Source: Azospirillum tabaci
GTDB taxonomy: Bacteria > Pseudomonadota > Alphaproteobacteria > Azospirillales > Azospirillaceae
NCBI RefSeq assembly: GCF_014596085.1
Contig: NZ_JACCJY010000002.1
Coordinates: 186,001-250,000 of the forward strand
Direction: 5' to 3'
Length of the DNA stretch: 64,000 nt
Shown: in pieces, positions 51,337 through 60,461 of the stretch
Layout of the letters: each line of letters begins with the position of its first letter
Numbering within the stretch: the first letter of the stretch is position 1
Program-made: the position numbers and the translations under genes
Notes under the pieces: generated by a model
Databases searched by the model: none
Told to the model about the DNA's origin: nothing
What the model saw: only the letters and a program-made list of their open reading frames with translations

Positions 51337-54300
51337 TCAGCGCCGCCCGAAGGGACGCGAGGGGATGTTCCGCCCGAACTTGGACCCGGCCTTCAGCGCG
51401 CTGGGACGCGGCGGCGGAGGGGGCGGAGGCGGAGGCGGCGCCTCGCCCTTCGGCACCGCGCCGCCGCCGGCCATCTGCGCCAGATCGCTCATCAGCCGGT
51501 TGACGCCACGCACCCGCTGGGCCTCGTCGGCCCATTCGCGGGTGTAGACCAGCTTGTGGTCGGGCCGCAGCTTCATCAAGCTCATCTGCTGGCTGATGTA
51601 GGTCAGCAGCTTGGCGGGCTCGGCGTAGCTGTTGTTGCGGAAGGTCAGCACGGCGCCCTTCGGCCCGGCGTCCACACGCTCCACCCCCGCCTGACGGCAG
51701 AGCTGCTTGATGGTCACCACGTCCAGCAGGTTCTCCACCTCGCCCGGCAGCTTGCCGAAGCGGTCGATCAGCTCCGCCGCGAAGCCGTCGATCTCCGCCC
51801 GGTCCACCAGTTCGGCGATGCGGCGGTAGAGCGACAGGCGCACCGTCAGGTCGGGGACATACTCCTCCGGGATCAGCACCGGCGTGCCCAGGTTGATCTG
51901 CGGGGTCCAGGGCTGGTCCTCCGCGCCGCTCGGCACCTGCCCGTCCATGTTGGCGCGGGCGTTGGCGACGGCCTCCTCCAGCATGTGCTGGTACAGCTCG
52001 ACGCCGACCTCCTTGACGTGGCCCGACTGCTCCTCGCCCAGCAGGTTGCCGGCGCCGCGGATATCCATGTCGTGGCTGGCCAGCTGGAAGCCGGCGCCCA
52101 GGCTGTCCAGCGTCTCGATGACGTGCAGCCGCTGCTGCGCCGTGCCGGTCAGCGGCTTGTTCGGCGCGTAGGTGAGGTAGGCGTAGCCGCGCACCTTCGA
52201 GCGGCCGACGCGCCCGCGGATCTGGTAGAGCTGGGCCAGGCCGAACATGTCCGCCCGGTGCACGATCAGCGTGTTGGCGTTGGGGATGTCGATGCCGCTC
52301 TCGATGATGTTGGTGGCGAGCAGCACCTCGAACTTGCCCTCGTCGAAGGCGGTCATCACCTCCTCCAGCTCGCTGGCGGGCATCTGGCCGTGGGCGGTGA
52401 CGATCTTGACCTCGGGTACCAGCTCGCGCACCCGCTCGGCGACCTTGGGCAGGTCCTCCACGCGGGGGCAGACGTAGAAGGTCTGGCCGCCCCGGTAATG
52501 CTCGCGCAGGATGGCCTCGCGCACCACGACGGGGTCGTAGGGCAGGACGAAGGTGCGCACCGCCAGACGGTCCACCGGCGGGGTGGCGATCAGCGACAGC
52601 TCGCGCACGCCGGACAGCGCCATCTGCAGCGTGCGCGGAATCGGCGTGGCGGTCAGCGTCAGGACGTGCACGTCGGCGCGCAGCTCCTTCAGCCGCTCCT
52701 TCTGCTTCACGCCGAAATGCTGCTCCTCGTCGACGATGACCATGCCGAGCTGCTTGAACTGCACGCCCTTGCCGAGCAGCGCGTGGGTGCCGATCACGAT
52801 GTCGGCGGTGCCCTCCGTCAGCTCCTGCTTGACCTTGGTCTGCTCCTTGGCGGTGACCATGCGGGAGAGCTGGACGATGCGCAGCGGCAGCCCGGCGAAG
52901 CGGGTGGTGAAGGTCTTGAAATGCTGGCGCGCCAGCAGCGTGGTCGGCACCACCACGGCGACCTGCTGCCCGCTCATGGCGACGAGGAAGGCGGCGCGCA
53001 GCGCCACCTCCGTCTTGCCGAAGCCGACGTCGCCGCAAACCAGCCGGTCCATCGGACGGCCCGAGCCGAGATCGGTGAAGACCTCCTCGATGGCCTTCAG
53101 CTGGTCGTCGGTCTCCGGATAGGGGAAGCGGGCGGCGAACTCCTGATAGACGCCCTCCGGCGTGTAGACCGGATCGGCCTTCTTCAGCATGCGCTCGGCG
53201 GCGATCTTCAGCAGCGCCTCGGCCATGTCCTTCAGGCGCTTCTTGACGCGGGCCTTGCGGCCCTGCCAGCCGGCCCCGCCCAGCTTGTCGAGCTGCGCGT
53301 GCGCGTCCTCCGACCCGTAGCGGGTCAGCACCTCGATGTTCTCGACGGGAACGTAGAGCTTGTCGCCCCCCTCGTAGATCAGCCGCAGGCAGTCGTGCGG
53401 CGCCCCGGACACCTCCAGCGTCTCCAGCCCGTCGTAGCGCCCGATGCCGTGGTCCATGTGCACCACGAGGTCGCCCGAGGCCAGCGCCGTGTATTCGGCG
53501 ATGAAGTTGGCGGCCTTGCGCTTCTTCTTCGCCGCCGGGCGGACGAGGCGGTCGCCGAGGATGTCCTGCTCGGTGATGACGGCCATGTCGGCGGAGGTGA
53601 AGCCGTGCTCCATCCCCAGAACGATCATGCCGATGATGTTGCGGTCGAAGCGGCGGACGTCCTCAATGCTCTCCGCCGGCTCCAGCCCCGGAATGCCGTG
53701 GTCGCCCAGCACCGTCATCAGACGGTCGCGCGACCCCGCGGAATAGCCGGCCACCAGCACGCGCCGCCCATCGGCCCGCAGCGCGCGGATGTGGTCCTTC
53801 ACCGCCTCGAAGACGTTGACGTCGGGCCGCGCCCGCTCCTCGGCGAAGTCGTGGCCGCGGCGCCCGCCGGCGTCCAGCGTACCCTTGATGCCCGGCGGCG
53901 TGCCGAAGGGCTGGAGCTGCGCCACGGCGTGGGCGGCGAACAGGTCATCCCAGGCCTGGGCGTCGAGGAACATCATGCCGACCGGCACCGGCTTGTAGAC
54001 CGGCGAGCCCGTCCGCTTCTCGATGACGATCATGCTCTCGCGGGAGGCGTGGAAGTCCACCACCTGCGCGATGCGCGAATCGCGGGCTTCCGTCGCCTGA
54101 TGGTCCAGCGACAGGATGGCCTTCGGCATGTAGGCCAGCAGCGATTCCATCGTCTCGTGGAACAGCGGCAGCCAATGCTCCATGCCGCCGTACTTGCGCC
54201 CGGCGCTGATCGCCTCGTAGAGCGGGTCGTCGTCGGTGACGGCGCCGAACAGCTCGCGGTAGCCGGAACGGAAGCGGGCGATGCCGGCCTCGTCCAGGAA

Positions 54301-54963
54301 GACCTCCGACATCGGCTTCAGGTCGATGCCGTCGCGCTTGTCAGTGGTGCGCTGCGACATGGGGTCGAAGCTGCGCACCGCCTCCAGCTCGTCGCCGAAC
54401 AGGTCGAGGCGCAGCGGCTCGTCGGTGCCCGGCGGGAACAGATCGACGATGCCGCCGCGGATGGCGAACTCGCCCGGCTCGCGCACCGTCTGGGCGCGGG
54501 TGTAGCCGTTGCCGGCCAGATAGCGCTGCAGCTTCTCCAGGTCGATCCGGTCGCGCAGCTTCGCCGAGAACACCGCGTCGCGGAAGGCGGCGCGGGGCGG
54601 CACCTTCTGCACCATGGCGTTGACGGTGGTCAGCACGACCAGCGGCGCGGCGTCCGCCTTGCGCGCCAGCAGGCGGGTCAGCGTGTCGATGCGCTTCGCC
54701 ACGATGCCGCCGTTGGGCGACACGCGGTCGTAGGGCAGGCAGTCCCAGGCCGGGAAGACCTGCACCTCCAGCGACGGCGCGAAGAAGGCCAGCGCCTCCG
54801 CCAGCTGGGCGGCGCGGGTGTCGTCGAGCGCGACGTGGAGAAGTCCGGCACTCCCCGCCCGCTTGGCGAGGTCGGCGAGGACGCGGGCGTCATGACCGGC
54901 GGGGGCGCCGCCGACCAGAAGGCGGCCGGAGCGTCCCGGCTGCAACTGTTCGAAGCTGGGCAA
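51337..54963 (-). CDS. mfd: Transcription-repair coupling factor Mfd
   Basis: Mfd removes stalled RNA polymerase and recruits UvrA. The 1208-residue product has the UvrB-like N-terminus (domains 1-2), the RNA-polymerase-interaction (CarD-like) domain near YTALASGDLVVHMDHGIGRY, the RecG-like motor with Walker A LVCGDVGFGKTEVALRAAF, DEEQ in VIVDEEQHFGVKQKE, QIRGRVGRSKVRGYAYL, and the C-terminal TRCF domain (DVVTIKQLCRQAGVERVDAG). An unusual tail near the end contains ten consecutive prolines. Length is slightly above E. coli Mfd because of this tail. Confidence 0.98.
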   Translation of the reverse strand: MPSFEQLQPGRSGRLLVGGAPAGHDARVLADLAKRAGSAGLLHVALDDTRAAQLAEALAFFAPSLEVQVFPAWDCLPYDRVSPNGGIVAKRIDTLTRLLARKADAAPLVVLTTVNAMVQKVPPRAAFRDAVFSAKLRDRIDLEKLQRYLAGNGYTRAQTVREPGEFAIRGGIVDLFPPGTDEPLRLDLFGDELEAVRSFDPMSQRTTDKRDGIDLKPMSEVFLDEAGIARFRSGYRELFGAVTDDDPLYEAISAGRKYGGMEHWLPLFHETMESLLAYMPKAILSLDHQATEARDSRIAQVVDFHASRESMIVIEKRTGSPVYKPVPVGMMFLDAQAWDDLFAAHAVAQLQPFGTPPGIKGTLDAGGRRGHDFAEERARPDVNVFEAVKDHIRALRADGRRVLVAGYSAGSRDRLMTVLGDHGIPGLEPAESIEDVRRFDRNIIGMIVLGMEHGFTSADMAVITEQDILGDRLVRPAAKKKRKAANFIAEYTALASGDLVVHMDHGIGRYDGLETLEVSGAPHDCLRLIYEGGDKLYVPVENIEVLTRYGSEDAHAQLDKLGGAGWQGRKARVKKRLKDMAEALLKIAAERMLKKADPVYTPEGVYQEFAARFPYPETDDQLKAIEEVFTDLGSGRPMDRLVCGDVGFGKTEVALRAAFLVAMSGQQVAVVVPTTLLARQHFKTFTTRFAGLPLRIVQLSRMVTAKEQTKVKQELTEGTADIVIGTHALLGKGVQFKQLGMVIVDEEQHFGVKQKERLKELRADVHVLTLTATPIPRTLQMALSGVRELSLIATPPVDRLAVRTFVLPYDPVVVREAILREHYRGGQTFYVCPRVEDLPKVAERVRELVPEVKIVTAHGQMPASELEEVMTAFDEGKFEVLLATNIIESGIDIPNANTLIVHRADMFGLAQLYQIRGRVGRSKVRGYAYLTYAPNKPLTGTAQQRLHVIETLDSLGAGFQLASHDMDIRGAGNLLGEEQSGHVKEVGVELYQHMLEEAVANARANMDGQVPSGAEDQPWTPQINLGTPVLIPEEYVPDLTVRLSLYRRIAELVDRAEIDGFAAELIDRFGKLPGEVENLLDVVTIKQLCRQAGVERVDAGPKGAVLTFRNNSYAEPAKLLTYISQQMSLMKLRPDHKLVYTREWADEAQRVRGVNRLMSDLAQMAGGGAVPKGEAPPPPPPPPPPRPSALKAGSKFGRNIPSRPFGRR

Positions 54964-54973
54964 GGATCGGGCC

Positions 54974-55276
54974 TCAGGACCCCTGACGGGGCGTGTAGCG
55001 GAACTTGGTCAACAGCTGCATGACGTCGGTGTCATGCTCGGCGGGCAGCGGCTCGCGCCCGGCGTACCAGTTGTAGAGGTCGGGGTCGCTGAGTTCGAGC
55101 AGCGCCTCGTAGCGGTCGAGCTGCGCGTGGTCGAAGTCCGGGACATGGGCGTCGGCGAAGCTGCCGATCAGCAGGTCCATCTCGCGCATGCCGCGGTGCC
55201 ACGACCGGAAGCGCAGCCGCTTGCGCCGGTTTTCCAGGGACTCGCCGCTCTCCGACAGGGTGTTCTCGTCGCTCAT
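54974..55276 (-). CDS. sdhE: Succinate dehydrogenase assembly factor SdhE
   Basis: SdhE (SDHAF2) helps attach FAD covalently to the SdhA flavoprotein. The 100-residue product has ENRRKRLRFRSWHRGMREMD, the conserved RGMxExD motif, LDRYEALLELSDPDLYNWY and a short acidic N-terminus. The start at 55276 is fixed by alignment of the motif. It is directly upstream of mfd (11 bp), an arrangement common in alphaproteobacteria. Confidence 0.96.
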   Translation of the reverse strand: MSDENTLSESGESLENRRKRLRFRSWHRGMREMDLLIGSFADAHVPDFDHAQLDRYEALLELSDPDLYNWYAGREPLPAEHDTDVMQLLTKFRYTPRQGS

Positions 55277-55408
55277 GCCATCCACGCCAAAAAGCCCCGG
55301 CCCCGGAAGATAGGGGGCGGAGCGGTCCACATCCACCCCCGCATCCTGCACACCGGCACGCCCCCGCGCAAACCGAAATGCCGGACGATCCCCCGGAAGG
55401 AGCTTGAT

Positions 55409-56188
55409 TCAGCGCGCGAGCCACGCCTCCAGCCCGTCGCGCAGGTCGGGGCCGGGGGCCAACCGGGCGAAGCGCTCCGTCTCCACCGCCAGCCCTTCGC
55501 CGATGGTCATGTTCAGCCCGCGGGTCACCGCTCCCAGGATGCCGGACACCGCAACCGGGGAGTGCCGGACGATCCGCCCGGCCAGTTCGAAGGCCGCGGG
55601 CAGCAGCGCGTCGTGGGGCACCACTTGGTTGACCAGCCCCACCGCCAGCGCCGTCGCCGGCGGAAAGGCGTCGCCGGTCAGCAGCCATTCCAGCGCCCGC
55701 TTGCGCCCGGCGTTGCGGGGAAGCCGTTGGGTCCCGCCGAAGGTCGGCATCATGCCGAGCTTGATCTCCGCCTTGGAGAAGTTCGCCCGCTCGCTGGCGA
55801 CGGCGAGGTGGGCGGCCTCCAGAATCTCGCAGCCGCCGCCGTAGCAGATGCCGTTGACAGCGGCGATGATGGGCTTGGGAAAGGCCTCGATCCGCGCGCA
55901 CAGCGTCTGTCCGGGCCGGAACGCCCGCACCGCGGCCTCCGGTCCCTGCCGGACGGCCTGGGTGAACTCCGCGATGTCCGCCCCGGCGGAGAAGGCGCGC
56001 TCCCCGGCACCGGTGATGATGACCGCCCGCACCGCCTCGTCGGCCTCCAGCGCGTCCAGCGTGTCGAGCATCGCGGCGGCCAACGCCATGCTGATGGCGT
56101 TCAGCTTCGCGGGGCGGTTCAGGGTGAGGGTGGCGATTCCTCCGGCGGTGACGCACAGGACGGGGTTGGCGGAATCGGTGTAGGGCAT
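55409..56188 (-). CDS. Enoyl-CoA hydratase/isomerase family protein
   Basis: A 259-residue crotonase-fold enzyme. Expected features: oxyanion loop segment AFSAGADIAEFT, the second oxyanion loop NGICYGGGCEILEAAHLA with one catalytic Glu, the other in FSKAEIKLGMMPTFGGTQRL, and LVNQVVPHDALL. Both glutamates and the GGTQRL are conserved, so hydratase activity is likely; the acyl-CoA substrate is unknown. The start at 56188 has AGGAAC-type site 6 nt upstream. It is monocistronic and divergent from the gene at 56387. Confidence 0.94.
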   Translation of the reverse strand: MPYTDSANPVLCVTAGGIATLTLNRPAKLNAISMALAAAMLDTLDALEADEAVRAVIITGAGERAFSAGADIAEFTQAVRQGPEAAVRAFRPGQTLCARIEAFPKPIIAAVNGICYGGGCEILEAAHLAVASERANFSKAEIKLGMMPTFGGTQRLPRNAGRKRALEWLLTGDAFPPATALAVGLVNQVVPHDALLPAAFELAGRIVRHSPVAVSGILGAVTRGLNMTIGEGLAVETERFARLAPGPDLRDGLEAWLAR

Positions 56189-56325
56189 GGTGCGTTCCTT
56201 TTTCCTGCATTTGGAATGCCACACTGTCGAGCCCGAGCCACGCCCCTGACAAACGACTACGCCGCGTGTTCGGGTGAGCAACGCTCACCTGAAACCGGGC
56301 CTTCGCCGCAGGCCAAAGCGTCACC

Positions 56326-56353
56326 TTGACAGAATCGCGACAGTTGGTACACT
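56326..56353 (+). promoter_or_regulatory. Sigma-70 type promoter upstream of the gene at 56387
   Basis: Perfect TTGACA at 56326-56331 and TACACT at 56348-56353 with a 16-nt spacer; transcription would start near 56360, 27 bp before the ATG. Confidence 0.6.
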
Positions 56354-56386
56354 GAACAGTCCCAGCCATTAGCCGTGGAGGTCGCC

Positions 56387-56983
56387 ATGACCGACGGTTC
56401 GATCGGACGCTCGGAACCCCTGGTCCGCTCGGCCGGCGTGGTGGAGCGCACCGGCAGCGCGACCGACCGCAAACAGCGGCGGCAGAATCGGCAGGACCTG
56501 CAACAGCAGGAGCGGGAGCAGCAGGAGCGCCGCGACCAGGACGAGGCCAACCACAAGCGCCGGCGCCTCTACGACCTGCTGTTCGACGAGATCGATGAGT
56601 TGGACACGCTGAACGCCGGGCAGCGGGCGCGCATCAAGCAGAATCTGCGCGCGCAGCTGGCCAACCGCCGCCCGCCGCCCCACCTCGCCCCCAACCTCGC
56701 CCAGCCGCCCCCGGCGGATCAGGACATCGAACGCATCGCGGCGTCGCTCCTCGAAAAAGCCGTCGCAGCCCATTCCGTCGACCACGACCACATCGTCGAC
56801 ATGGCGGCGCCGACGAAACCCACACTGCCACCGGGACAGACGGCGGAAAACATGGCTCTCGCCAACCAGCTTCGCGAGTGTCTGGAACAGCGGACGACGA
56901 CATCGCGGCGCGTTGCCGTGTATCTGCGCCTTCTTCTGACACTGGAAGGTGCCTTCCGTCCGCATCTGGTGGTGGACGCCTAA
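56387..56983 (+). CDS. Gln/Arg-rich coiled-coil hypothetical protein
   Basis: A 198-residue hydrophilic protein with no recognised family. Residues ~35-80 are a Gln/Arg/Glu-rich coiled coil (RRQNRQDLQQQEREQQERRD), followed by LLFDEIDELDTLNAGQRARI and a Pro-rich linker. The C-terminus has LANQLRECLEQRTTTSRRVA and RLLLTLEGAFRPHLVV. No signal peptide. The start at 56387 has GGAGG 6 nt upstream and a good promoter further up. It could be a scaffold or adaptor; nothing decides this. Confidence 0.72.
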   Translation: MTDGSIGRSEPLVRSAGVVERTGSATDRKQRRQNRQDLQQQEREQQERRDQDEANHKRRRLYDLLFDEIDELDTLNAGQRARIKQNLRAQLANRRPPPHLAPNLAQPPPADQDIERIAASLLEKAVAAHSVDHDHIVDMAAPTKPTLPPGQTAENMALANQLRECLEQRTTTSRRVAVYLRLLLTLEGAFRPHLVVDA

Positions 56984-57158
56984 CCACAGCGCCAGTCCGG
57001 GTATAATGCGCGAATTCGGAGAAAGCCCCCCTCCGATGCGCCACCCAGGATGGTCGGGCCATGCGGCACAATGGTCCTGTTGTTTCTCCGGCGGAGTCCG
57101 GGCGCGTTTCCGCGCCGTTTCTGCCGCGGAAAACCCGCTCCCGTAGGGAGGTTCCCCC

Positions 57159-58457
57159 GTGCCCGACACCCATCTCGCCACGCACGCCCAGCCGTCCGGC
57201 GACGCCCTCCGCCAAGCGCTCTCCACCCGATTCCAAAAGATCCGCGCCCGCACCGCCGAACTCGCGGCCCCCTTGTCGCCCGAGGACCTGATGGTCCAGT
57301 CGGTGCCCGACGGCGCCCCGGCCAAATGGCACCTCGCCCACACGACGTGGCTGTTCGAAACCACCGTCCTGGTGCCCTGCAACCCCGGCTACCGCCCCTT
57401 CGATCCGGCCTTTCTGACGCTGTTCGCCGCCCGCGACGACCGGTTCGGCAGCCACCAGCTTCCCTCCCCCACCCTGCGCCTGCTGTCCCGGCCCAACGCG
57501 GCGGAGGTCATGCGTTACCGCGACCATGTGAACGCCGCGGTGCTGCACCTGCTGAATCAAGCCGACGAGGCCGAACTGCCGGAAATCGCCGACCGTGTGG
57601 CCGTCGGAATCACGCACGAGCGGCGCCACCAGGAACGGCTGCTGACCCACATCAAGCACGCCTTCTGGAGCAACCCGCTGCGTCCCGCCTACGACCAGCC
57701 GCCACAGGCCGCGCCAGCACCGCCGCAACCGGAACGCTGGGTCGAGCATGAAGGCGGCCTCATCGAGATCGGGCGGTCGGAAGCCGGGGCCGGTTTCGAT
57801 CATGAGGGGCCGCGTCATCGCGTCCATCTGGAGCCCTTCCGCCTCGCCACCCTGCCGGTGTCCTGCGGCGCCTTCCGGGACTTCATCGAGGATGGCGGCT
57901 ATTCAAAGCGCTCGCTCTGGCTCGCCGATGGCTGGGAGGCGGTGCAGACCGAGGGATGGCAGGCCCCGCTCTATTGGGAATGGCGCGACGGCGCTTGGCA
58001 GATCTTCACCCTTTACGGCATGCGCGCGCTCGATCCCGCCGAGCCGGTCTGCCATGTGAGCTGGTTCGAGGCCGACGCCTTCGCCCGCTGGGCCGGCAAG
58101 CGCCTGCCGGACGAAGCCGAATGGGAAGCGCTCGCCTCCCGCTGCGACAGCATCGGCAATCTGTTGGGCACCGGTCACCGCCACCCGCGCCCCAGCACCT
58201 GCCACGGCGACGGCCCCTGGCAATTGTTCGGCGACGTGTGGGAATGGACGCGCAGCCCCTTCACCCCCTACCCCGGCTACCGCCTGCCCGACGGGGTGGA
58301 CGAGGCCGTCCATGGCCGCTTCATGATCAACCGCATGGTGTTGCGGGGCGGCAGCTGCGTCACCCCCTTCGACCACGCCAACCCGACGACCCGGCATTAC
58401 CTACGGCCGGAATCCCGCCTGTCCTTCACCGGACTGCGGCTGGCCGAGGATGCCTGA
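57159..58457 (+). CDS. egtB: Ergothioneine biosynthesis protein EgtB (hercynylcysteine sulfoxide synthase)
   Basis: EgtB is an iron-dependent sulfoxide synthase joining hercynine and a thiol. The 432-residue product has an N-terminal DinB-like domain with the iron histidines (WHLAHTTWLFETTVLVP; THERRHQERLLTHIKHAFW, HxxxH) and a C-terminal formylglycine-generating-enzyme-like domain (PVCHVSWFEADAFARWAGK, LPDEAEWE, WEWTRSPFTPYPGY, RMVLRGGSCVTPFDHANPTT). GTG start with GGGAGG about 7 nt upstream. EgtD, the histidine methyltransferase usually next to it, is not in this window. Confidence 0.95.
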   Translation: MPDTHLATHAQPSGDALRQALSTRFQKIRARTAELAAPLSPEDLMVQSVPDGAPAKWHLAHTTWLFETTVLVPCNPGYRPFDPAFLTLFAARDDRFGSHQLPSPTLRLLSRPNAAEVMRYRDHVNAAVLHLLNQADEAELPEIADRVAVGITHERRHQERLLTHIKHAFWSNPLRPAYDQPPQAAPAPPQPERWVEHEGGLIEIGRSEAGAGFDHEGPRHRVHLEPFRLATLPVSCGAFRDFIEDGGYSKRSLWLADGWEAVQTEGWQAPLYWEWRDGAWQIFTLYGMRALDPAEPVCHVSWFEADAFARWAGKRLPDEAEWEALASRCDSIGNLLGTGHRHPRPSTCHGDGPWQLFGDVWEWTRSPFTPYPGYRLPDGVDEAVHGRFMINRMVLRGGSCVTPFDHANPTTRHYLRPESRLSFTGLRLAEDA

Positions 58458-58540
58458 GACATTGGAATCGTTTTAAACGGTGGCGTTGCACCGCAGCAAG
58501 CTCTATAACCATAATAAAATTATGGACTAAGGAGCCTGCG

Positions 58541-58873
58541 ATGTCCCTCGATCTGCCTCAGGTGTTCCGCCACCACGTCTTCTGTTGCTCCCAACAGCGC
58601 CCGCCCGGCCATCCGCGCGGGAGCTGCGCGGCGAAGAACGCCCACCCGCTGTGGGAGCAGCTCGGCCAGCGCATCCAGGCCAAGGGGCTGACGGACGTCG
58701 GCATGGCCTGGACCGGCTGCCTCGGCTTTTGCTCCGCCGGGCCGCTGATGGTGGTCTATCCGGAAGGCCTGTGGTACCGCCCGGAAACGCCCGCCGACAT
58801 CGACGAGATCGTCGACTCGCACCTCGTCAACGGCACGCCGGTCGAACGGCTGGTGATGGTGCTGACCCGCTGA
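58541..58873 (+). CDS. Thioredoxin-like (2Fe-2S) ferredoxin
   Basis: A 110-residue protein of the thioredoxin-like 2Fe-2S ferredoxin group. Cluster cysteines are visible in HHVFCCSQQRPPGHPRGSC and TGCLGFCSAGPLMVVYPEG (CxxxC-type second pair); C-terminal ETPADIDEIVDSHLVNG is typical. The ATG has AAGGAG about 8 nt upstream. It follows egtB by 83 bp on the same strand. The electron partner is unknown. Confidence 0.92.
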   Translation: MSLDLPQVFRHHVFCCSQQRPPGHPRGSCAAKNAHPLWEQLGQRIQAKGLTDVGMAWTGCLGFCSAGPLMVVYPEGLWYRPETPADIDEIVDSHLVNGTPVERLVMVLTR

Positions 58874-58879
58874 ACGCAA

Positions 58880-58915
58880 AAGCCCCTCCGCGGCGTGGCC
58901 GGCGGAGGGGCGTTC
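58880..58915. terminator. Bidirectional terminator between ferredoxin and pncB
   Basis: GCCCCTCCGC (58882-58891) pairs with GCGGAGGGGC (58902-58911), loop GGCGTGGCCG, followed by GTTCTTCGT on the plus strand and AAAAG-rich flank on the other side. It serves converging genes. Confidence 0.85.
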
Positions 58916-58934
58916 TTCGTGCGGAACGACGATG

Positions 58935-60098
58935 CTACTTGCGGAACAGGAACTCGCGGCCGACCTTCACGCGCTTCTCGCCGTCATACTCGATGATGTC
59001 GGCGGTGGCGTAGGTCTCGGTCCAGCGCTCCGGCAGATAGCTGCCGGTGCCGATGATGTCGACGGGGGCGTTGGCCTCCGCCATCAGGCGGCACTTCGCC
59101 GGGCCGAAGCCGGAGCTGGCGACGATCTTCACCGCCGGGAATCCGGCCTCGTCCAGCTTCTCGCGCATGAAATGGATGGCCGCGGCCGACACGCCGGTGC
59201 CGATCAGGTAGCGGAGCTGCGTCTCGTCGCGGTAGCCGCGGATGGAATGGGGCGCGTGCCGCTCCAGCACCGCGTAAGAGCCCGGCGGGTCCAGCCCTTC
59301 CAGGAAGCGCCCGCCCGGCGTGTCGAGCCGCACCGCCAGCTTGCCCTGCGCGGCGAGGCCGGGGAAGCGGCGGCAGACCTCCAGTGCGTCGGTCACCTCG
59401 CGCCCGAAGTAATCGACCAGGACGGTCAGCGGCAGTTCGGGGAAGGTCTCGTGGAACATCTCGGCCGCCCGCACGGTCGAACCGGCATAGCCGATCAGCG
59501 CGTGCGGCATCGTGCCCATGCCCTTCTTCTGGCCGAAGAAATGGGCGGTGGCGTCGGTGGCGTTGCCGATGAAGCCCTTGGCGCCGACCTTGCGCTTCGC
59601 CCGGTCCGACCCGACCGAGGCGGCGTAGGCCATCATCTCCTCCATCTCCGTGCCGGCGCAGTGGCGCGCCTCCATGGCGAGGAAGGCGGTCTTCGGCAGG
59701 TCGGCGCACATGGTGAAGGCGTTGTAGGCGCCGACGCAGGCGGGGCCGAGCTTCTGCAGGATGATCGTCTCGGTGTCGACCAGATGGTAGAAGGAGCCGG
59801 TGATGTACAGGATCGGCTCGCCCGCACCGACCCACTTCCCTTCCGGATAGTTCAGGACGATGTCGAGGTCGAACCCGCGCTCCCGCGCCACCGCCTCCAG
59901 CCATTCGATGGCGAGTCGCGGCGCGCAGACCACCGGACGGCGCATGAAGATGGCGTAGGTGACCTTCTTGTCACCGAATTTCCCGACCGCTTCCTTGGTC
60001 CGCTTGAAATAGGTGTCGGTCCATTCGGTGATGGCCGACGCGGGCGGATGGCTGGCGGGCGCGTGACTGGCCGGCGGCTGGTTCCTGGTCTCGTCCAT
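58935..60098 (-). CDS. pncB: Nicotinate phosphoribosyltransferase
   Basis: PncB converts nicotinate and PRPP to nicotinate mononucleotide (NAD salvage). The 387-residue product has TEWTDTYFKRTKEAVGKFGD, TFAIFMRRP-like TYAIFMRRPVVCAPRLAIEW, EARHCAGTEMEEMMAYAASV, GTMPHALIGYAGSTVRAAE (with the conserved His) and a C-terminal IVASSGFGPAKCRLMAEA, IIGTGSYLPE (phosphate loop). The start at 60098 has AGGA about 8 nt upstream. Length is slightly shorter than average but all main motifs are present. Confidence 0.94.
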   Translation of the reverse strand: MDETRNQPPASHAPASHPPASAITEWTDTYFKRTKEAVGKFGDKKVTYAIFMRRPVVCAPRLAIEWLEAVARERGFDLDIVLNYPEGKWVGAGEPILYITGSFYHLVDTETIILQKLGPACVGAYNAFTMCADLPKTAFLAMEARHCAGTEMEEMMAYAASVGSDRAKRKVGAKGFIGNATDATAHFFGQKKGMGTMPHALIGYAGSTVRAAEMFHETFPELPLTVLVDYFGREVTDALEVCRRFPGLAAQGKLAVRLDTPGGRFLEGLDPPGSYAVLERHAPHSIRGYRDETQLRYLIGTGVSAAAIHFMREKLDEAGFPAVKIVASSGFGPAKCRLMAEANAPVDIIGTGSYLPERWTETYATADIIEYDGEKRVKVGREFLFRK

Positions 60099-60461
60099 GG
60101 CGATGTCCTTGTCTTCCCGCTCTTGCCCTTCGCGACGGTCACGTCCGGAGGCCGCCTCCACCGCGGGAACGGCAATCCGATTGAGAAACCAGCATTATAC
60201 GCCCTGGCCCTCCGGTGGAAGAGGCTTCATCCGCTACGGCCAACCGCCGCAAGCAATGGTGATTTACCGAAAATACGCTACGAAATCCGGCGCATTTCAA
60301 ACGCAAAGAAGATGCGAAGAGATGCGCAGTTCTTCACTGTAATTGGCTTTCACCAAAAAGTATAAAATACCTGTATTTGACGCCTTCCTTTCAACCATCC
60401 ACCATACACTCAAGAACAGGCACCATCCCCTTTCGGTGCCGGGAAAAGCGACGAGGTCGGC
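60099..60461. other. 363-bp divergent intergenic region between pncB and the FliL-like gene
   Basis: No gene supported. The 200 bp next to the FliL-like gene are AT-richer than average. They contain the inverted repeat AAATACCTGTATTT at 60365-60378 and a short GGCACC...GGTGCC hairpin at about 60420-60440. Promoters of both divergent genes must be here. Confidence 0.6.
60365..60378. promoter_or_regulatory. Operator-like palindrome upstream of the second FliL-like gene
   Basis: AAATAC (60365-60370) and GTATTT (60373-60378) are separated by CT, 84 bp before the ATG, inside an AT-rich patch. The 14-bp symmetric site suits a dimeric repressor; the factor is unknown. Confidence 0.4.

Noticed and set aside
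51052-55023. 1323-codon plus-strand frame opposite mfd
   Set aside because: Antisense shadow of Mfd; the composition is His/Val/Gln-rich with no domain.
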